Of a stretch of 64,000 nucleotides of DNA, positions 35,230-46,703 are shown in pieces. Every line of letters begins with the position of its first letter. The first letter of the stretch is position 1. The notes under the pieces were generated by a model, which was not told where the DNA came from, made no database searches, and saw only the letters and a program-made list of their open reading frames with translations. Location: contig CP137685.1 of NCBI GenBank assembly GCA_037976565.1, positions 26,724,327 through 26,788,326 on the forward strand, in the 5' to 3' direction. The stretch comes from Mesocentrotus franciscanus. Lineage: Eukaryota > Echinodermata > Echinoidea > Camarodonta > Strongylocentrotidae. The position numbers and the translations under genes are program-made.

Positions 35230-36010
35230 TTTTCTATTGAAATTTTACCACCCAATGAAGATGTAATGACAGCCGCTTGAAATTACACCCTGGGGACACA
35301 AAAAAAATGTTTGTCTAATGAGTGGGCGCCATCACTTGGAAAAAGGACATGCATGTAAAATTATTTTGAGACGATATACCGTAAAATCACTTCAAGACAG
35401 AAAAGCCTTCAAGATGCATGTCCAGATTTTGGCGTCTTTTGTGGAAAACAGCGTTATATTTCCGAAGCAACAAGGAGAAAACTGAATTGCATCCTCGGAG
35501 TGTCACTTTTTGATGGATTGATTACTAAATAAAGTTGGTCTTATGTGGTTGGAAATAAACTCCAATAACCTTTCGATTTGCCCAATTCGACCGTCCCATA
35601 TGAAAACAAATTCACGTATTTGGCAAATCAGAGGAGGCGCGTGAGACAGAGCAAAATGCAAATAAAATAGGCGGATTGATGGTTGATGTAATGCATCTAT
35701 TAAAGAAGTATAAACAAATAAGAAGTTAGACGTGATAGAGAGATGGGGTAGGGTAGGAGAGAGAGAGAGAAAGAAAAAGAGAAAATAGGGAGAACAAGAC
35801 ATGTATTGCAAGGATATATTCTGTCACTTTCGTATAGATTCGCCCGTTGAAACTGGTTTTCATTGTCTATTTAAGTGATTATGACGTCATTTTGCAACAG
35901 ACTCATTCCCGGGCAGCTTCATTTTTATTAACATTTCAACGTTCAGAATACTACTATTATCTTGTTCATATCTTAATGAAAAGTAAAAAGATTAATTTAC
36001 AAAAAAAAAA
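35230..36010. other. Unassigned DNA
   Basis: Short GA run at 35757-35790. No gene recognised. Confidence 0.35.
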
Positions 36011-36016
36011 AATCTA

Positions 36017-36085
36017 ATTTGGGACTTGAATCCGGCCCGGGGATGTCGATGCAACCAGTCCGCTCACTGAGATATCCCAGAAGAA
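36017..36085 (-). other. tRNA-like remnant
   Basis: On the minus strand ATATCTCAGTGAGCGGACTGG could be an A-box region and GGATTCAAGTCCC a B-box region, about the right distance apart. It is more likely a SINE head than a working tRNA gene, because a full cloverleaf with paired acceptor stem is not evident. Confidence 0.4.
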
Positions 36086-36089
36086 GTAC

Positions 36090-37110
36090 TTAGCAGGGAG
36101 AGGTGCGTACTAGTCCTTTCATCTCCCTGGTACTCGCGTGCCGCGTGCCGTAGGCCAGCAGGGCCAGCTCATTTTTTTCTTTTTCCCTGGGAGGAGGGGT
36201 GGGGAGTGGGACGTACATCTTCCTCAAAAAACGCTGGGTATGGCTTTGAACTCAATAAATTTGCCCATTTTCTACTACACTTTAAACCGTAGACTTGGCT
36301 TAAGATTTAATTTAACAAATAGGGTTCAACAAAAGGAGTTTGTTCGTGGTCTCAGTTTTCTTTTCTTTTTTAATTGAATTAGTGGAATATTTTGTTCATT
36401 TGTCCATTGCAGTCCACCTCCACTAAGGAAAGGTAACCATAATTGTCCAGATGGTGGGAAAAGATTTGTGTTTATAATGTAAAAACGTTTCTTGGTTGAC
36501 TACTCGAAGGCATTTTTCATTATCATATCTCTGGACTGTGTCCCGATTGATAAATTCACAAATCTCTTGACTTGTTCTCGTTTTTCAAATCCATAATATA
36601 GAAAAGCGTAGGCAGAGAGACGCGACACACTGCGAATTATGCACAGAATCTCCTCACTATTCCTTTCTCCCGGTTCTTTTATTTCTTGATCAGATTTAAT
36701 ATCTCTCGATCAATTTACGGAGGTTGCCCTAATCCACTTAACCTTTTGTGGAGAAGCATTTAAACGGTTCGGCGGTAGAACTATGATCTTTACAAATCCA
36801 GTGCTGGCGTTGGAATGGATCTTAAAGACGGAGTATGATTTAAACAAAACGATAAGAACGTCGTTTTAGAAAGCTATGATTCATCGCCAATCGAAAGGAA
36901 AGTGGCTGATTTTAGCAAAAAAACATACTTATTATGGTGATTAATAAGAGGAAGATAAACCGTCGACGTAGGCCTATAGTTTAATTTGCAATCATGTACC
37001 TGTTCGAATTATGTAATTTTAGGAAATGATAGTTCAATAACATGATACAAAAGGTTAATTTGTACTACACTGAGGTGTTTAGTTTGCCCTTAAATCATAT
37101 TCGGACAGAC
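36090..37110. other. Unassigned DNA
   Basis: No gene or repeat recognised. Confidence 0.35.
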
Positions 37111-37122
37111 GGAGGGAGGTGG

Positions 37123-37443
37123 GGGGCTGACAGGGGCGGATCCAGCCGGCGGCAAGGGAGGGGCCTAAAGGGGCCCACTTCGTGCGAAATTTTGAAAATC
37201 GTGCCGGACGATTTTTCGCTCAGTGGGGGGTAGTGAGCAAAACAAACAATTTTGGCACCCGAAAATTTTTTCCACCACCACCCCTTGGGCGCCAGGGGTA
37301 GTGAGCACAATTTTTTTTTTTTTTGGCACCCGAAAAAAAACGGGAAGGGTTATTTTTTTTTCAAAAAAAGGGTGTTTTTACCTGTTTTTTTTCTAGGGGC
37401 GGGGGCCCGGCCCCCCCTCCCTGGATCCGCCACTGGGGGCTGA
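37123..37443. mobile_element. hAT-type MITE, copy 2, perfect 8-bp target duplication
   Basis: The element at 37131-37435 starts CAGGGGCGGATCCAGCC and ends GGATCCGCCACTG. GGGGCTGA flanks both sides (37123-37130 and 37436-37443). The left end is nearly identical to the 14.8-kb copy. The centre is longer and contains GGGTAGTGAGCA twice and TTTTGGCACCCGAAAA twice, so an internal tandem duplication explains the size difference. The frames crossing it are not genes. Confidence 0.93.
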
Positions 37444-37529
37444 AGCAAGAACTAGAAAAAACAAAAAATCAATGTCCAGATATAGACCATAAAAACAGAA
37501 GACGACTGAAACCGGAACAGAAACGAGAT

Positions 37530-38995
37530 TAACTAGAATTACGTGATAGGTTGAATATACATGTAGTCATGATAGATGAAGGAGGTGGGAAGAGACCGGG
37601 GGGGGGCAACCAGGCAGAGACAGAGAGACACATAGAGAAATGGGAAGAAAGGAAGGTACGTGCGTATCTTCTACACTTCCATCACTTCCATCAAATTAAA
37701 ACATCTTGAAATTACTTTTCAATCGAGATAGACGTAATTGTCTTTGTACATTTAAAAATGTGTTCAGTTATGACAATAATAATTGATATTTCAATCACGT
37801 AACTCTTCATTTACAAAAATATATTATTAAAAAAGGAGAAGAAGGACAGAGGAAGTCATAAAAAAAAACCTAACCATAAAGGTGAGAAGCGTTACACTTG
37901 ATTTTATGCCAATTAGCTGGGTTTGTAAGTGCCTCTCGTAATTGCTACTTAAAATTTGACACCCCGATTATGAAGCAAAACATGAAGAAGCCAAGCATGC
38001 ACAGCTAATATAAAACGTTTTCAACTAAAGTATACCAAGGTTTCGGAGAAGCATGCACGCATGGAGGCATATATATGAAATGTAATAATTTGAAACGCGT
38101 GTGTATTTAGCGGATCATTGATCAGGGAGTATTTTCTTACCATATGACCATCTGTCCCCTCGACCTGGTACATTGACTGTGTTTGATACACAACCTAGAC
38201 GCTATGATTTCCTGCTCTTCTTGTAATTATAAGTCTAAAGAAGATGAAACGATATTAAGAGAAGAGAAGAAAATTTATCGTGCACCAATCGCCAAAAATA
38301 TTTTGCTCCGTATGTTAAAGGTCCACGTCGCTATATATGATCTCAAAATAGGCCTATCACTTCTATCAATTTTATCTGACGTACTTGGATGTAAACTAAA
38401 ATATACGGAATATAGATTTCCCGTAGTTTAAAGCAAATAATAAAGGACTGAAATTAAATTACCCAAAGAATAACTATAACCTAGCCCTCAGGCAGATTCA
38501 TGAATTAAACATTCAATTACGGATCCTTTTCGTTAATTAAGGTACAATTGACTATTAATGAGGTTTATGAATTCAGCCCACCAGAACCGATTTTAAGATG
38601 AGGTATACAATCTTCAAAATCATGAATGGAAATTAGTGACTAATGGGTAATTATTTTCTACATTAAACTGTTAAATTATACCGTGGATATTTTCAAGTTG
38701 ACAAGATTGATGAAGGTAAGATATGTATGAGGTAAAATCCTCTATTTCCTGCCTTCTAGAGAGTTGAATTAATAATTATTTGACCATTATTACATTTCAG
38801 GCTCCTTAATTAAAATTCATCAGTAAATATATTGCAAATAAAAGTTTGAAGAATTTACATCTCATGACACTCGCCTGGCTATTTCGTTTTAAGTAGTGGT
38901 CAGTTTTAACTTAAACAGAAGGGATCCACTCTTTGTAAGCTGGTCGTTTTCATTATCAGGCGGTAGGATGTTCTTTAAAATATTATAATAATACA
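37530..38995. other. Unassigned DNA
   Basis: No gene recognised. The plus-strand frame at 38183-38431 (82 residues) has no motif I know. Confidence 0.35.
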
Positions 38996-39000
38996 AAATT

Positions 39001-39185
39001 TGATTTGATTTTGATTTGATTTGATTTATTTATTTCTGTTTGATTTTCTTTTTCTTTTACAGTTTTACAAATATATAAGAAACAAATCATTGAACATTTT
39101 ATACATGACAAAAGAGTATATGTAAAACATAGTAAGGTTGGCTGTAACTAATCGAAAACATCAAACAGGAGGGTTGACAAAGTAA
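39001..39185 (-). mobile_element. Probable LINE 3' end with TGATT-repeat tail
   Basis: TTTGATTTTGATTTGATTTG at 39000-39025, followed by TTATTTATTTCTG, is the reverse of an AAATCAAATC-type tail. The A/T-rich sequence beyond would be the 3' untranslated region. No reverse-transcriptase frame is present. Confidence 0.4.
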
Positions 39186-39189
39186 GCAA

Positions 39190-40770
39190 AGCTTGATAGC
39201 ATGACTACCCTCAATGGATACATAATACAATATAGAGAAAACAAAATATTGGTAAAAGGGAAAAAAAGAAAGAAAAAAAAAGGAAGGAGGGGTGTACATC
39301 AAGATTCACATATTTATGTGGTAGATGGATTTCAATTTGATATATATATATATATATATGAGGATTAAAAAAAAGAAGATGCACATTTGAATATTGGGCG
39401 GCCAACTTGGGATATATTATAGAATGAGAAGAATTAGATAAACTTGTGACTAATCCATGCATATAATTTTTTGATTTAAAAAGTCAGTAGGTACATCAGT
39501 CATACAAACACAGGCTGTGAATACAGTAAGTAAATAATTTATTCATACCCTTTTCAAAGTTTTTTTTAACTTTTAAGTATTTGAAAAATTAGTTCGTTTT
39601 ATGTTTCTTGAGAATGTGACATATTAAAGCCTACACCTAATAGTATTCAACAACGGCCCTAATTCAACCAGTCCACTTTTCATTCTTGAATTACGAAAGA
39701 CACACACAAGAAACATCAAATTTACTAGGGTTATGAATAATTTAGTTATAATATACCTCTTCAGTCACTTGCCTATTTCGAGAGCAAAATAACCCGAACA
39801 TACACTTTTCATCTTTCTTTATCATTCTGTACACCGCCTTGTGTAAGTCATATCGTTAGTAAGCAGTCATGATATTAAAATAAGTGAACTTGACATACAG
39901 AGTACGTTTGTTTTAATGTGAATCATTGAGTCGATTAGTCCTACTGGTATAACCAAGGAAACTAAAGGCGTGCTCGCCTCTAATCTCCTTGATATAACGC
40001 GGAATTTGAGTAAATACTCTGTTTATCATTGTGTGTATTACAATGCTCTTTCAGACGACGAAGAGCGTTCACTTCATGAGCGCCGTTGTCATTGAATCCA
40101 AATAGCCGAGGTAAATGATCTTGGTGCGAAGCGTTTTGATCATTATTTTGAAAATGGCTTTCTAATGAATACAATCATTATGATCATGATACTACATTAC
40201 ACATTCAGCTTAGCAATCGTGTTATGTGAATGAACGTGTTTAACATGTTTTACACGTAGGTCCATTATAATTATTGCATAGACTGATATACGTGTTTATG
40301 GCCATCATGAGAACAGAACGCAGACCTTTACAATCATATTACCAGAGGGTACAAATACGATTGACTATATCCCTTATACATTAACAGTCGCTTTTATTTT
40401 TAATGCAGGAAAATTTTGAAATCTACAGGGAAATATGGCATAAACTTTAATAACTCGCGTATGGATGAGAAATATGGCTTTAAACGTGACGTCGTAATGC
40501 TTTCCCATGAATGCCCCTTAGGAAAAAATTTGTATTTTTACATCTCCGTTGACAGTTAATGAAGTAGATTTGATTTTGTCCATTTCATTCAATCTTTTGG
40601 TCGCCTAGAGAGCTGGGGTTTTGTCGGGTTTTGAATGCTGAGTTCCTATCCATATTTATCCCCTTTTTCGTGTGAATATTCTAATCAATCAATCTGAAGC
40701 CCGCTGGCAATACTACTTTTGAAGATCAGTTGAGACCCACCGTCATCTTCAGTCTCAGTTTGGCAAACTG
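39190..40770. other. Unassigned DNA
   Basis: Short TA run at 39343-39359 and purine-rich patch at 39255-39290. No gene recognised. Confidence 0.35.
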
Positions 40771-40773
40771 TGG

Positions 40774-40882
40774 AAAGAGAGGGATGGAGAGGGGGAGAGG
40801 GAGATAGAGAGAGAGAGAGAGAGAGAGGACGAGCGCGGGAAGAGATAGAGAGAAAGAGAGAGAGAGAGTGTGTGTGTGAGAA

Positions 40883-40919
<37 letters not shown>

Positions 40920-41025
40920 TAGATACATGTACCCATGGAGTGGATGTTCGTTGGGTAGGTAGTGAACGTACTTGATGGTAAGATAGATAGAGGGAGAAAG
41001 AGAGAGAGAGAGAGAGAGGGGGGTG
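40774..41025. repeat. GA-rich microsatellite cluster
   Basis: Several long (GA)n runs occur with a short GT insert (about 40868-40878), separated at 40921-40980 by unique DNA. The minus-strand serine/leucine frames are artefacts. Confidence 0.9.
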
Positions 41026-41029
41026 GGGA

Positions 41030-42150
41030 TGGTTGCGGAAAGAAATACATAACAAATAAATCACATATTTATTTTATATTATAACATTACTTAAGGTTAT
41101 GCAAATCTTATGATTAATTTACAGGAACACGTTTTACGACTATAACGTTCAGGAAATCCATTTTTTGGCCAGAGGAGATTTAATTATGCCATGTGTTTCA
41201 ACATTTGTACAATGCCCTTTTAACATGTTTAACGTCCATCTTGGTACCGTATACAAAATTATCCACTCTTAAACATTTTTGGGGACTAATGATTGTTTCG
41301 GAAAAAAAAACAAATAACACCGTTCGGGGATTCCCAGTGTGATATTAAAGTAGGTGATTTTCAGCTATTTATTATATTTAGTAGTAAGTTTGCATGGTTT
41401 ATGCGTTTTAACACTTTTCAATTCACCAGCGTTTTCGGAGCCCTCAGGGTTTGGAAGTTGTCCAATACAACAAATTGCCCGCTGCAATCCATCGCTATTA
41501 TACGCCTTGTAAACATGAACGTTGTTCTTTGGTTAACGATAAAGACCAGTTCTGGTCATGCGATTGCATTGTGAAAGAAACGTTGTGAAATCGATCAGAA
41601 AAGGTTGATCATCTAGCATATAAGTATTGGTGTGTACTGCAAGCTTCTGGAATCATCAAAATGATAAGAAATTTGGCCCAGTCTTGGTAAAGTTGCAAGC
41701 ATTGTACACCGAAAGATGTATATGGGACTACGCGACCACGTGCGCGATATCTATTTGGTCCCAATAGATATAATAATTTACCAAATATATCAATTAGTAG
41801 GCGGTTTCCCGGCAAAATTTGTATCATCACGTATTAGTCAAAACATATTCTTTCACATGATTGGTAATGAGAGCTGCCATTTCATTTTTTGAGAGAGGGG
41901 CGTTTCCAAAACTGGTCTTTACCTTTAAGCTGAACATGAAAATGACCGGTTGTGGATAGACAATCCAAAGGAAGGAGCTCGAGAACAGATCTCGAAAGAT
42001 AAGAAAATGTAGACACAATTTAATAGAAGGCAGAGTGAAACGGAGTATCAAAGAGAAAATGCCATCACCTTACTAATATTTCGAATTATAAGATACCATC
42101 AACCTTCATCCTTGTCATGTTTAATATCTTGACTGTTTCTGCCAATGTGT
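41030..42150. other. Unassigned DNA
   Basis: A plus-strand frame at 41293-41574 and minus-strand frames at 41609-42051 have mixed composition but no recognisable domain and no good splice context. Confidence 0.35.
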
Positions 42151-42154
42151 GTGT

Positions 42155-42338
42155 GTAATAGGGTTTTTACAGACGTGTATCAATCAGATATGATTATTTA
42201 CGTCTGGGGACCGACCTTTAACGTCACCATCCGAAAGACGTGACTCTGTTTCGAACCGGGGTCGCCTGAGCCAGTTTGTAGGCGAAGACAAAGAGCGGAC
42301 CAAGTAAACGTACCGCTAGACCAACTCACATCTCCCAA
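42155..42338 (-). mobile_element. tRNA-derived SINE, second type
   Basis: On the minus strand the head reads GAGTTGGTCTAGCGGTACG (A-box-like), and CCCGGTTCGAAACAG gives the B box. The body beyond the B box (GACGTTAAAGGTCGGTCCCC on the minus strand) differs from the common SINE here but resembles the repeat at 9.93 kb. The tRNA-like part is well kept. The 3' end and tail are not clear. Confidence 0.7.
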
Positions 42339-42499
42339 ACCACTGACCACTGACCACTGCTTATAATACGGTCCTTCTGCGGTTACGCTGGGATTTCTTT
42401 GGTATTAAGTGACACAAATTCGGACCGTGTCTAGCATGCTTAAAATATTCGGTCATTAAATGTCCTGCCCTTTCCCTAAAAGAGAGCACGCTAATCTCT

Positions 42500-42878
42500 T
42501 CATTTGAATAATAATAATTTAATAAATCATTTGGATTTATATAGCAACTAAAACGAAAGGCCGTTTTTAAGCGCTTTACAAAATAGTATTATTACCCGGG
42601 TCATCAGATTCACTCACGCACGGTGTGCACCGTCTCCACTCCCTGGAGAGTATTCCTACCATGAACATTACTAAATGGTCACCGTAAGTACATATGGCAA
42701 TTACAATCACAAAGGATTTCGTCATCCTACCAGTTCCGCATTTCTCCCCTGGGTATAGAGTGGCTAATGCAGATTAATGCCGTGCCATAAAGCATTAGTG
42801 CCGTGTTGGAATCGAACCCACGACCTTTGTATTGCTAGTCAATTGCTCAAACCACTCGACTACGACACCTCATTTGAA
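42500..42878 (-). mobile_element. tRNA-derived SINE with perfect 9-bp target duplication
   Basis: The element at 42509-42869 is flanked by TCATTTGAA on both sides (42500-42508 and 42870-42878). On the minus strand it starts AGGTGTCGTAGTCGAGTGG. It has a GGTTCGATTCC B box (about 42809-42819), then a ~250-bp body with GAGTGGCTAATGCAGATT-type sequence (plus-strand spelling). It ends in ATT-rich sequence at 42509-42525. The body is longer than in the 4.6-kb copy. The clean duplication and intact promoter boxes indicate a relatively recent insertion. Confidence 0.9.
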
Positions 42879-43168
42879 GGCGTCACGCGTTCCTCCATTC
42901 GCCACGAAAGAGTATAAGCCCTCAAGTTCGTCCAACGAAACCAAAAATGGTCGATGAGACATTACATGTCCCTTCGTCTTACACCTTGTACTTCTCAAAT
43001 GATTTCCATGTCAGTAGTCCATAATTCACAGCTCAGTTCAGCTCGATCAGCACATAGGGGGCGCTGAAAAAGGGGGAAAGGCTGCAAGTTTCGACCAGTG
43101 GTCTCTTTCACTGTCTACGAAGAAAGCATCCTATGCAGATAACAACGTCCCCCGTGTTAGTGTACAAT

Positions 43169-43273
43169 CTCTCTTTCTATCTCTCTGTCTGTCTCCCCCC
43201 CCCCCTCTGTCTGTCTGTCTGCCTCTGTCTGTCTGTCTGTCTCTCCCTCTCTCCCTCTCTCTCTCTCTCTCTC
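43169..43273. repeat. CT/CTGT microsatellite
   Basis: A mixture of TCTC, CTGT and a poly-C run (43195-43204), ending in pure (CT)n. Confidence 0.9.
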
Positions 43274-43488
43274 ATGGAATGTACTGCTATCTCTTATGGC
43301 TAAATACCCATTTATTCCATTTATTGCTCTGCCATTTCTAGCTTCCTGCCAAACCTAACGGCGATACCACTTTTCTTATAGGTTTTTTCCCTTCCAATTT
43401 GAAATCCGACAATTGAACATTCGAATATGGTTGCGACCATGTTATGTAGTCTGTTTGTATCTAAGATCGGCTTGGGCCTGAGAGGCCA

Positions 43489-43560
43489 ACATCCTGATGA
43501 TCAGTAATCGGACTCGAACTCGAAACTTTCACGTTTACAAGCCAGAGAACCGACCATGTA
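43489..43560 (-). other. tRNA-like remnant, probably a SINE head
   Basis: On the minus strand ATGGTCGGTTCTCTGGCTTG could be an A-box region, and GAGTTCGAGTCCG matches a B box. No convincing cloverleaf or tail is seen. Confidence 0.45.
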
Positions 43561-43741
43561 CTTGACCAGATTCATAGCTGGAGGGTACTTGTAACGATGA
43601 CTCTGGGCTCTGGGCTTTATTTTATTAGTGATAAAGTATTAGCGCTAGGGGTTTTAGGTTAGCTTTAGTGGTTAGGAAATCGACTAGTTGTAAGAAATTG
43701 AACATGGGACAATGCGTCACTCAACCTCAGACTAATGGCCA

Positions 43742-43930
43742 TTGCGTCATTTTTGCTGACGTAAGACTCCGTCAGTGACGTAGACCGTCTTTGACGCACC
43801 ATTTGAGATTAACATCATACAAATGTAAATCGTAAAATGAGCATTCCTTACATTACGTCCAATTGCTGGTGTACATGGACAAAATAACCTTCAAATGCTC
43901 GATTGGCGCATTTACTAACGCAATCAAAAT
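43742..43930 (+). repeat. Interspersed repeat F, copy 2
   Basis: TTGCGTCATTTTTGCTGACGTAAGACTCCGTCA and TTTGACGCACCATTTGAGATTAACATCATACAAAT match the 34.97-kb copy. A further GGCGCATTTACTAACGCAAT stretch before 43930, and AATGACGC just after it, are partly inverted relative to the start, so F may be an old inverted-repeat element. Confidence 0.6.
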
Positions 43931-44704
43931 GACGCTTCGTGCGGAGCATTACTGATATCTCTCTAAAACTCAAGATCAGGCCACATCACAGGAAACGATA
44001 TGATGACACCTTACCCGATAATCGTCGCGCAATGTTTACCTACATCACTATTCCCTAGTCACCCTTTTTACATCTTTCCAATTTCACACTCATCGGCGGA
44101 CTTAATGATGATGATAGCATCAACGATAGCGATGGTGATGAGGGTTTACATCGTCTCTGCTCTAATTTAGCTTGGCAATCTAAAGAGCGTGCCGTGTATG
44201 TAAGGTCAATTTCCCCTCCCTGCGGACATGATATTAACTGATGTCGGTAACCTTCTCAATATGCTCTGTGGCATTTAAAACAAGTGTGTAAAACATGCTC
44301 CCTCTCTCTTGTGCACTCTTCTCCTCCCTCTCTCATCCCTCTCTTTATGATCCCGCAATAACAACCTTGTATACCTTTGTTCACTTATTTCGGTTGACTG
44401 TTCTGCTAAGCTCCTCTTCAAATCATGCACATGCATGTCCATTTCCCCCTCATATTTCATTTCATTTGCGGTTGTCGGTACATTTTTATAACGATCTCTC
44501 ATCACTTCAAACATACACGCACATCTATGTACTCTTCAACTTCCATTAACTGAGAAACAAACTGTTCCTCTGCTCACCATACTGACAGTGCCCTCGGGGA
44601 AAAAACAGAAATCGTCACTAAAAATAAATGTTCATGATTGTATCAACGCCGAGTTGGCTTTTTATTAATCGTCTGTTCAATTTTTGGCCCATTTGATTTT
44701 ACAG

Positions 44705-44895
44705 CGAGATTTCTTTGTCCACTGTACTTCGAGAGTGAGGAGATACGTAACGGAAATCTCTCGGGGAGGTGCTCGGAATTTTATGACGCTACTCTACCTT
44801 CATATCTACCCTAGGAGTAGGCTTACTTGGGAATTTGAAACACCACTATTGGGTGCTTATCTCGGAATTACACTTCAAGGCACGCAACTTAAAAG
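44705..44895 (+). other. Possible internal exon or repeat remnant
   Basis: A 191-nt open stretch is bounded by CATTTGATTTTACAG (acceptor-like) and AAAAG then GTAAGA (strong donor-like). It translates without a stop to about 63 residues (RDFFVHCTSRVRRYV at the start, LGITLQGTQLK at the end). It contains GGARNF, a phrase that I associate with translated repeats, so a transposon remnant is at least as likely. I do not recognise a domain. Confidence 0.12.
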
Positions 44896-44999
44896 GTAAG
44901 ACGTTGAAATACGTCCTTACTATATTCTACCCTATATTGATGTAACTTCATTCCTCAGCAGTTCCGGGCATTTAGATGTAACGTTAGTCTTCAACATTT

Positions 45000-46672
45000 C
45001 CTGGTATTACCTATTCAATTATTCAAATAATTTCGACGTTTTTTTAACTACCTTAGTTTTCCTGACTTACCGTACCGTATAATTCGTTATCTTGTAGCCA
45101 CTCGGGTGAATGTCATATTGTTTTCATCTTTGATAATAAACTCGAAATCACTTATATTTGTTCACGCTGAGTATGAATTTTGTATTTGTACATGTAGTTT
45201 TCTTAGAATTGCGACTAAAAATGACTGTAGAGAGTGTGGAAAATTATCGAAAGTAGCATGATCACGAACATCTTTTAGAATCGAAGAATAGAGTCGGCAT
45301 TTAACACAGCAACTCATGAAATATGGATGGAATAGAGACGTGTAGCGTGGACTGGCTGTCTTTGTCATATGATAAGGACAATAGGATAGAAAGAATATTT
45401 GATGTAGGTTCAGAGGAACATTCACGTATAGAGTCTGTCATTGTCATGATCATGGAAAAAACGAAACGTGATACCCCACGTTGTGAGATGAGGGGTAATA
45501 ATGATATTGGTTACATTATTGTATTCATTGTTTTCATAAAAACCGCGAAGGTCATTGGAAATTAATAATGTAAATTTAATTATATGCTGTAGGCATGGGA
45601 CTGAACCATGTTACATTATGTGATTTAGAAGAAAACAAATCCCTTTCAACCCCCCCCCCCCTTAGCTAACATAACCGTAACCCACCCTGATGACCTTAAC
45701 TCTTTTGGGGGAATTGTATGCAGAAATTGCTGTATTGTATGAAGCCTATGGATGGCCATCCATCTTCAGAAGATTAGAAATGGAGAACATTTACTGGAAA
45801 TGGCCCCTCGATTCACAGAGAATCCCGTCAATTTAAGGGAGGGGCCCCTGTCCCTGTCGCCACCCCCTGCAAATAGTAGCGCTTTGCAACTGGCGCGTAG
45901 AGGAACTGAGGGGAAATGGCTAAAAGCAGTAGATGAAACTGGACCCTTGTAAACGGTCGAAGATGCAGGTGCTCACTCTCTGTTCGGACACTCAGGGTTC
46001 CCCCTCGGCATGTTAACATTGACTTGTCAAACGCAGTGTGTTAATTGACTTTAACAGTAATCTGTAAATAAACGCGTTCAAATGGCTTCAAACGGATATT
46101 GGAAATTATGGACATAAATTGATTATCCTTAGATCTCTAAATTATTTGTTAAATATATTTTGTATTTCCTACTGATATTGGCGTTTTGGGTTGGGGCAGC
46201 TGGGTCCTAGCTGTGCCAAATGTACTAATTTACTAGCATGAACTGCTATCGCTTTGCGAGATCAATCACCCGGTGATTTGTTTATATGTGTAATGGTTTT
46301 CTTGTCTGTCAGAATATCAAACTTCAGATAGACCTTTAATAATTAGTGTCAAATTTGTTCATAGCGCACCCATTGTTGTGTCGTTAGAATGTGACAAACA
46401 TACAAAGAGTAAACATATATGTAAATTTGAAAAAGGTTATTTCTCTGGGCGAAAAAATTACATTTAGGACATGCGAACAAACCACAATATTTGAACACGA
46501 ACGAGGATGAGGCTCCTTCGATAGCAGGTGCATGGCTTTTCTGCCAGAGCTCCAATGTTCTTAAATGTACAAATGGAAAGTTTGCACAAATTTAAAGGCG
46601 CAGTAAAATATCGAAAAAAGCATAGGGATGGAGAGCGAGAGGGAGAGAGGCTGAGAAAGAGACAGACAGAAT

Positions 46673-46703
<31 letters not shown>

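Noticed and set aside
43490..43525. Hammerhead ribozyme core (CTGATGA ... GAAAC)
   Set aside because: The sequence between the two motifs does not form the required stem II, and it overlaps a tRNA-like SINE head.
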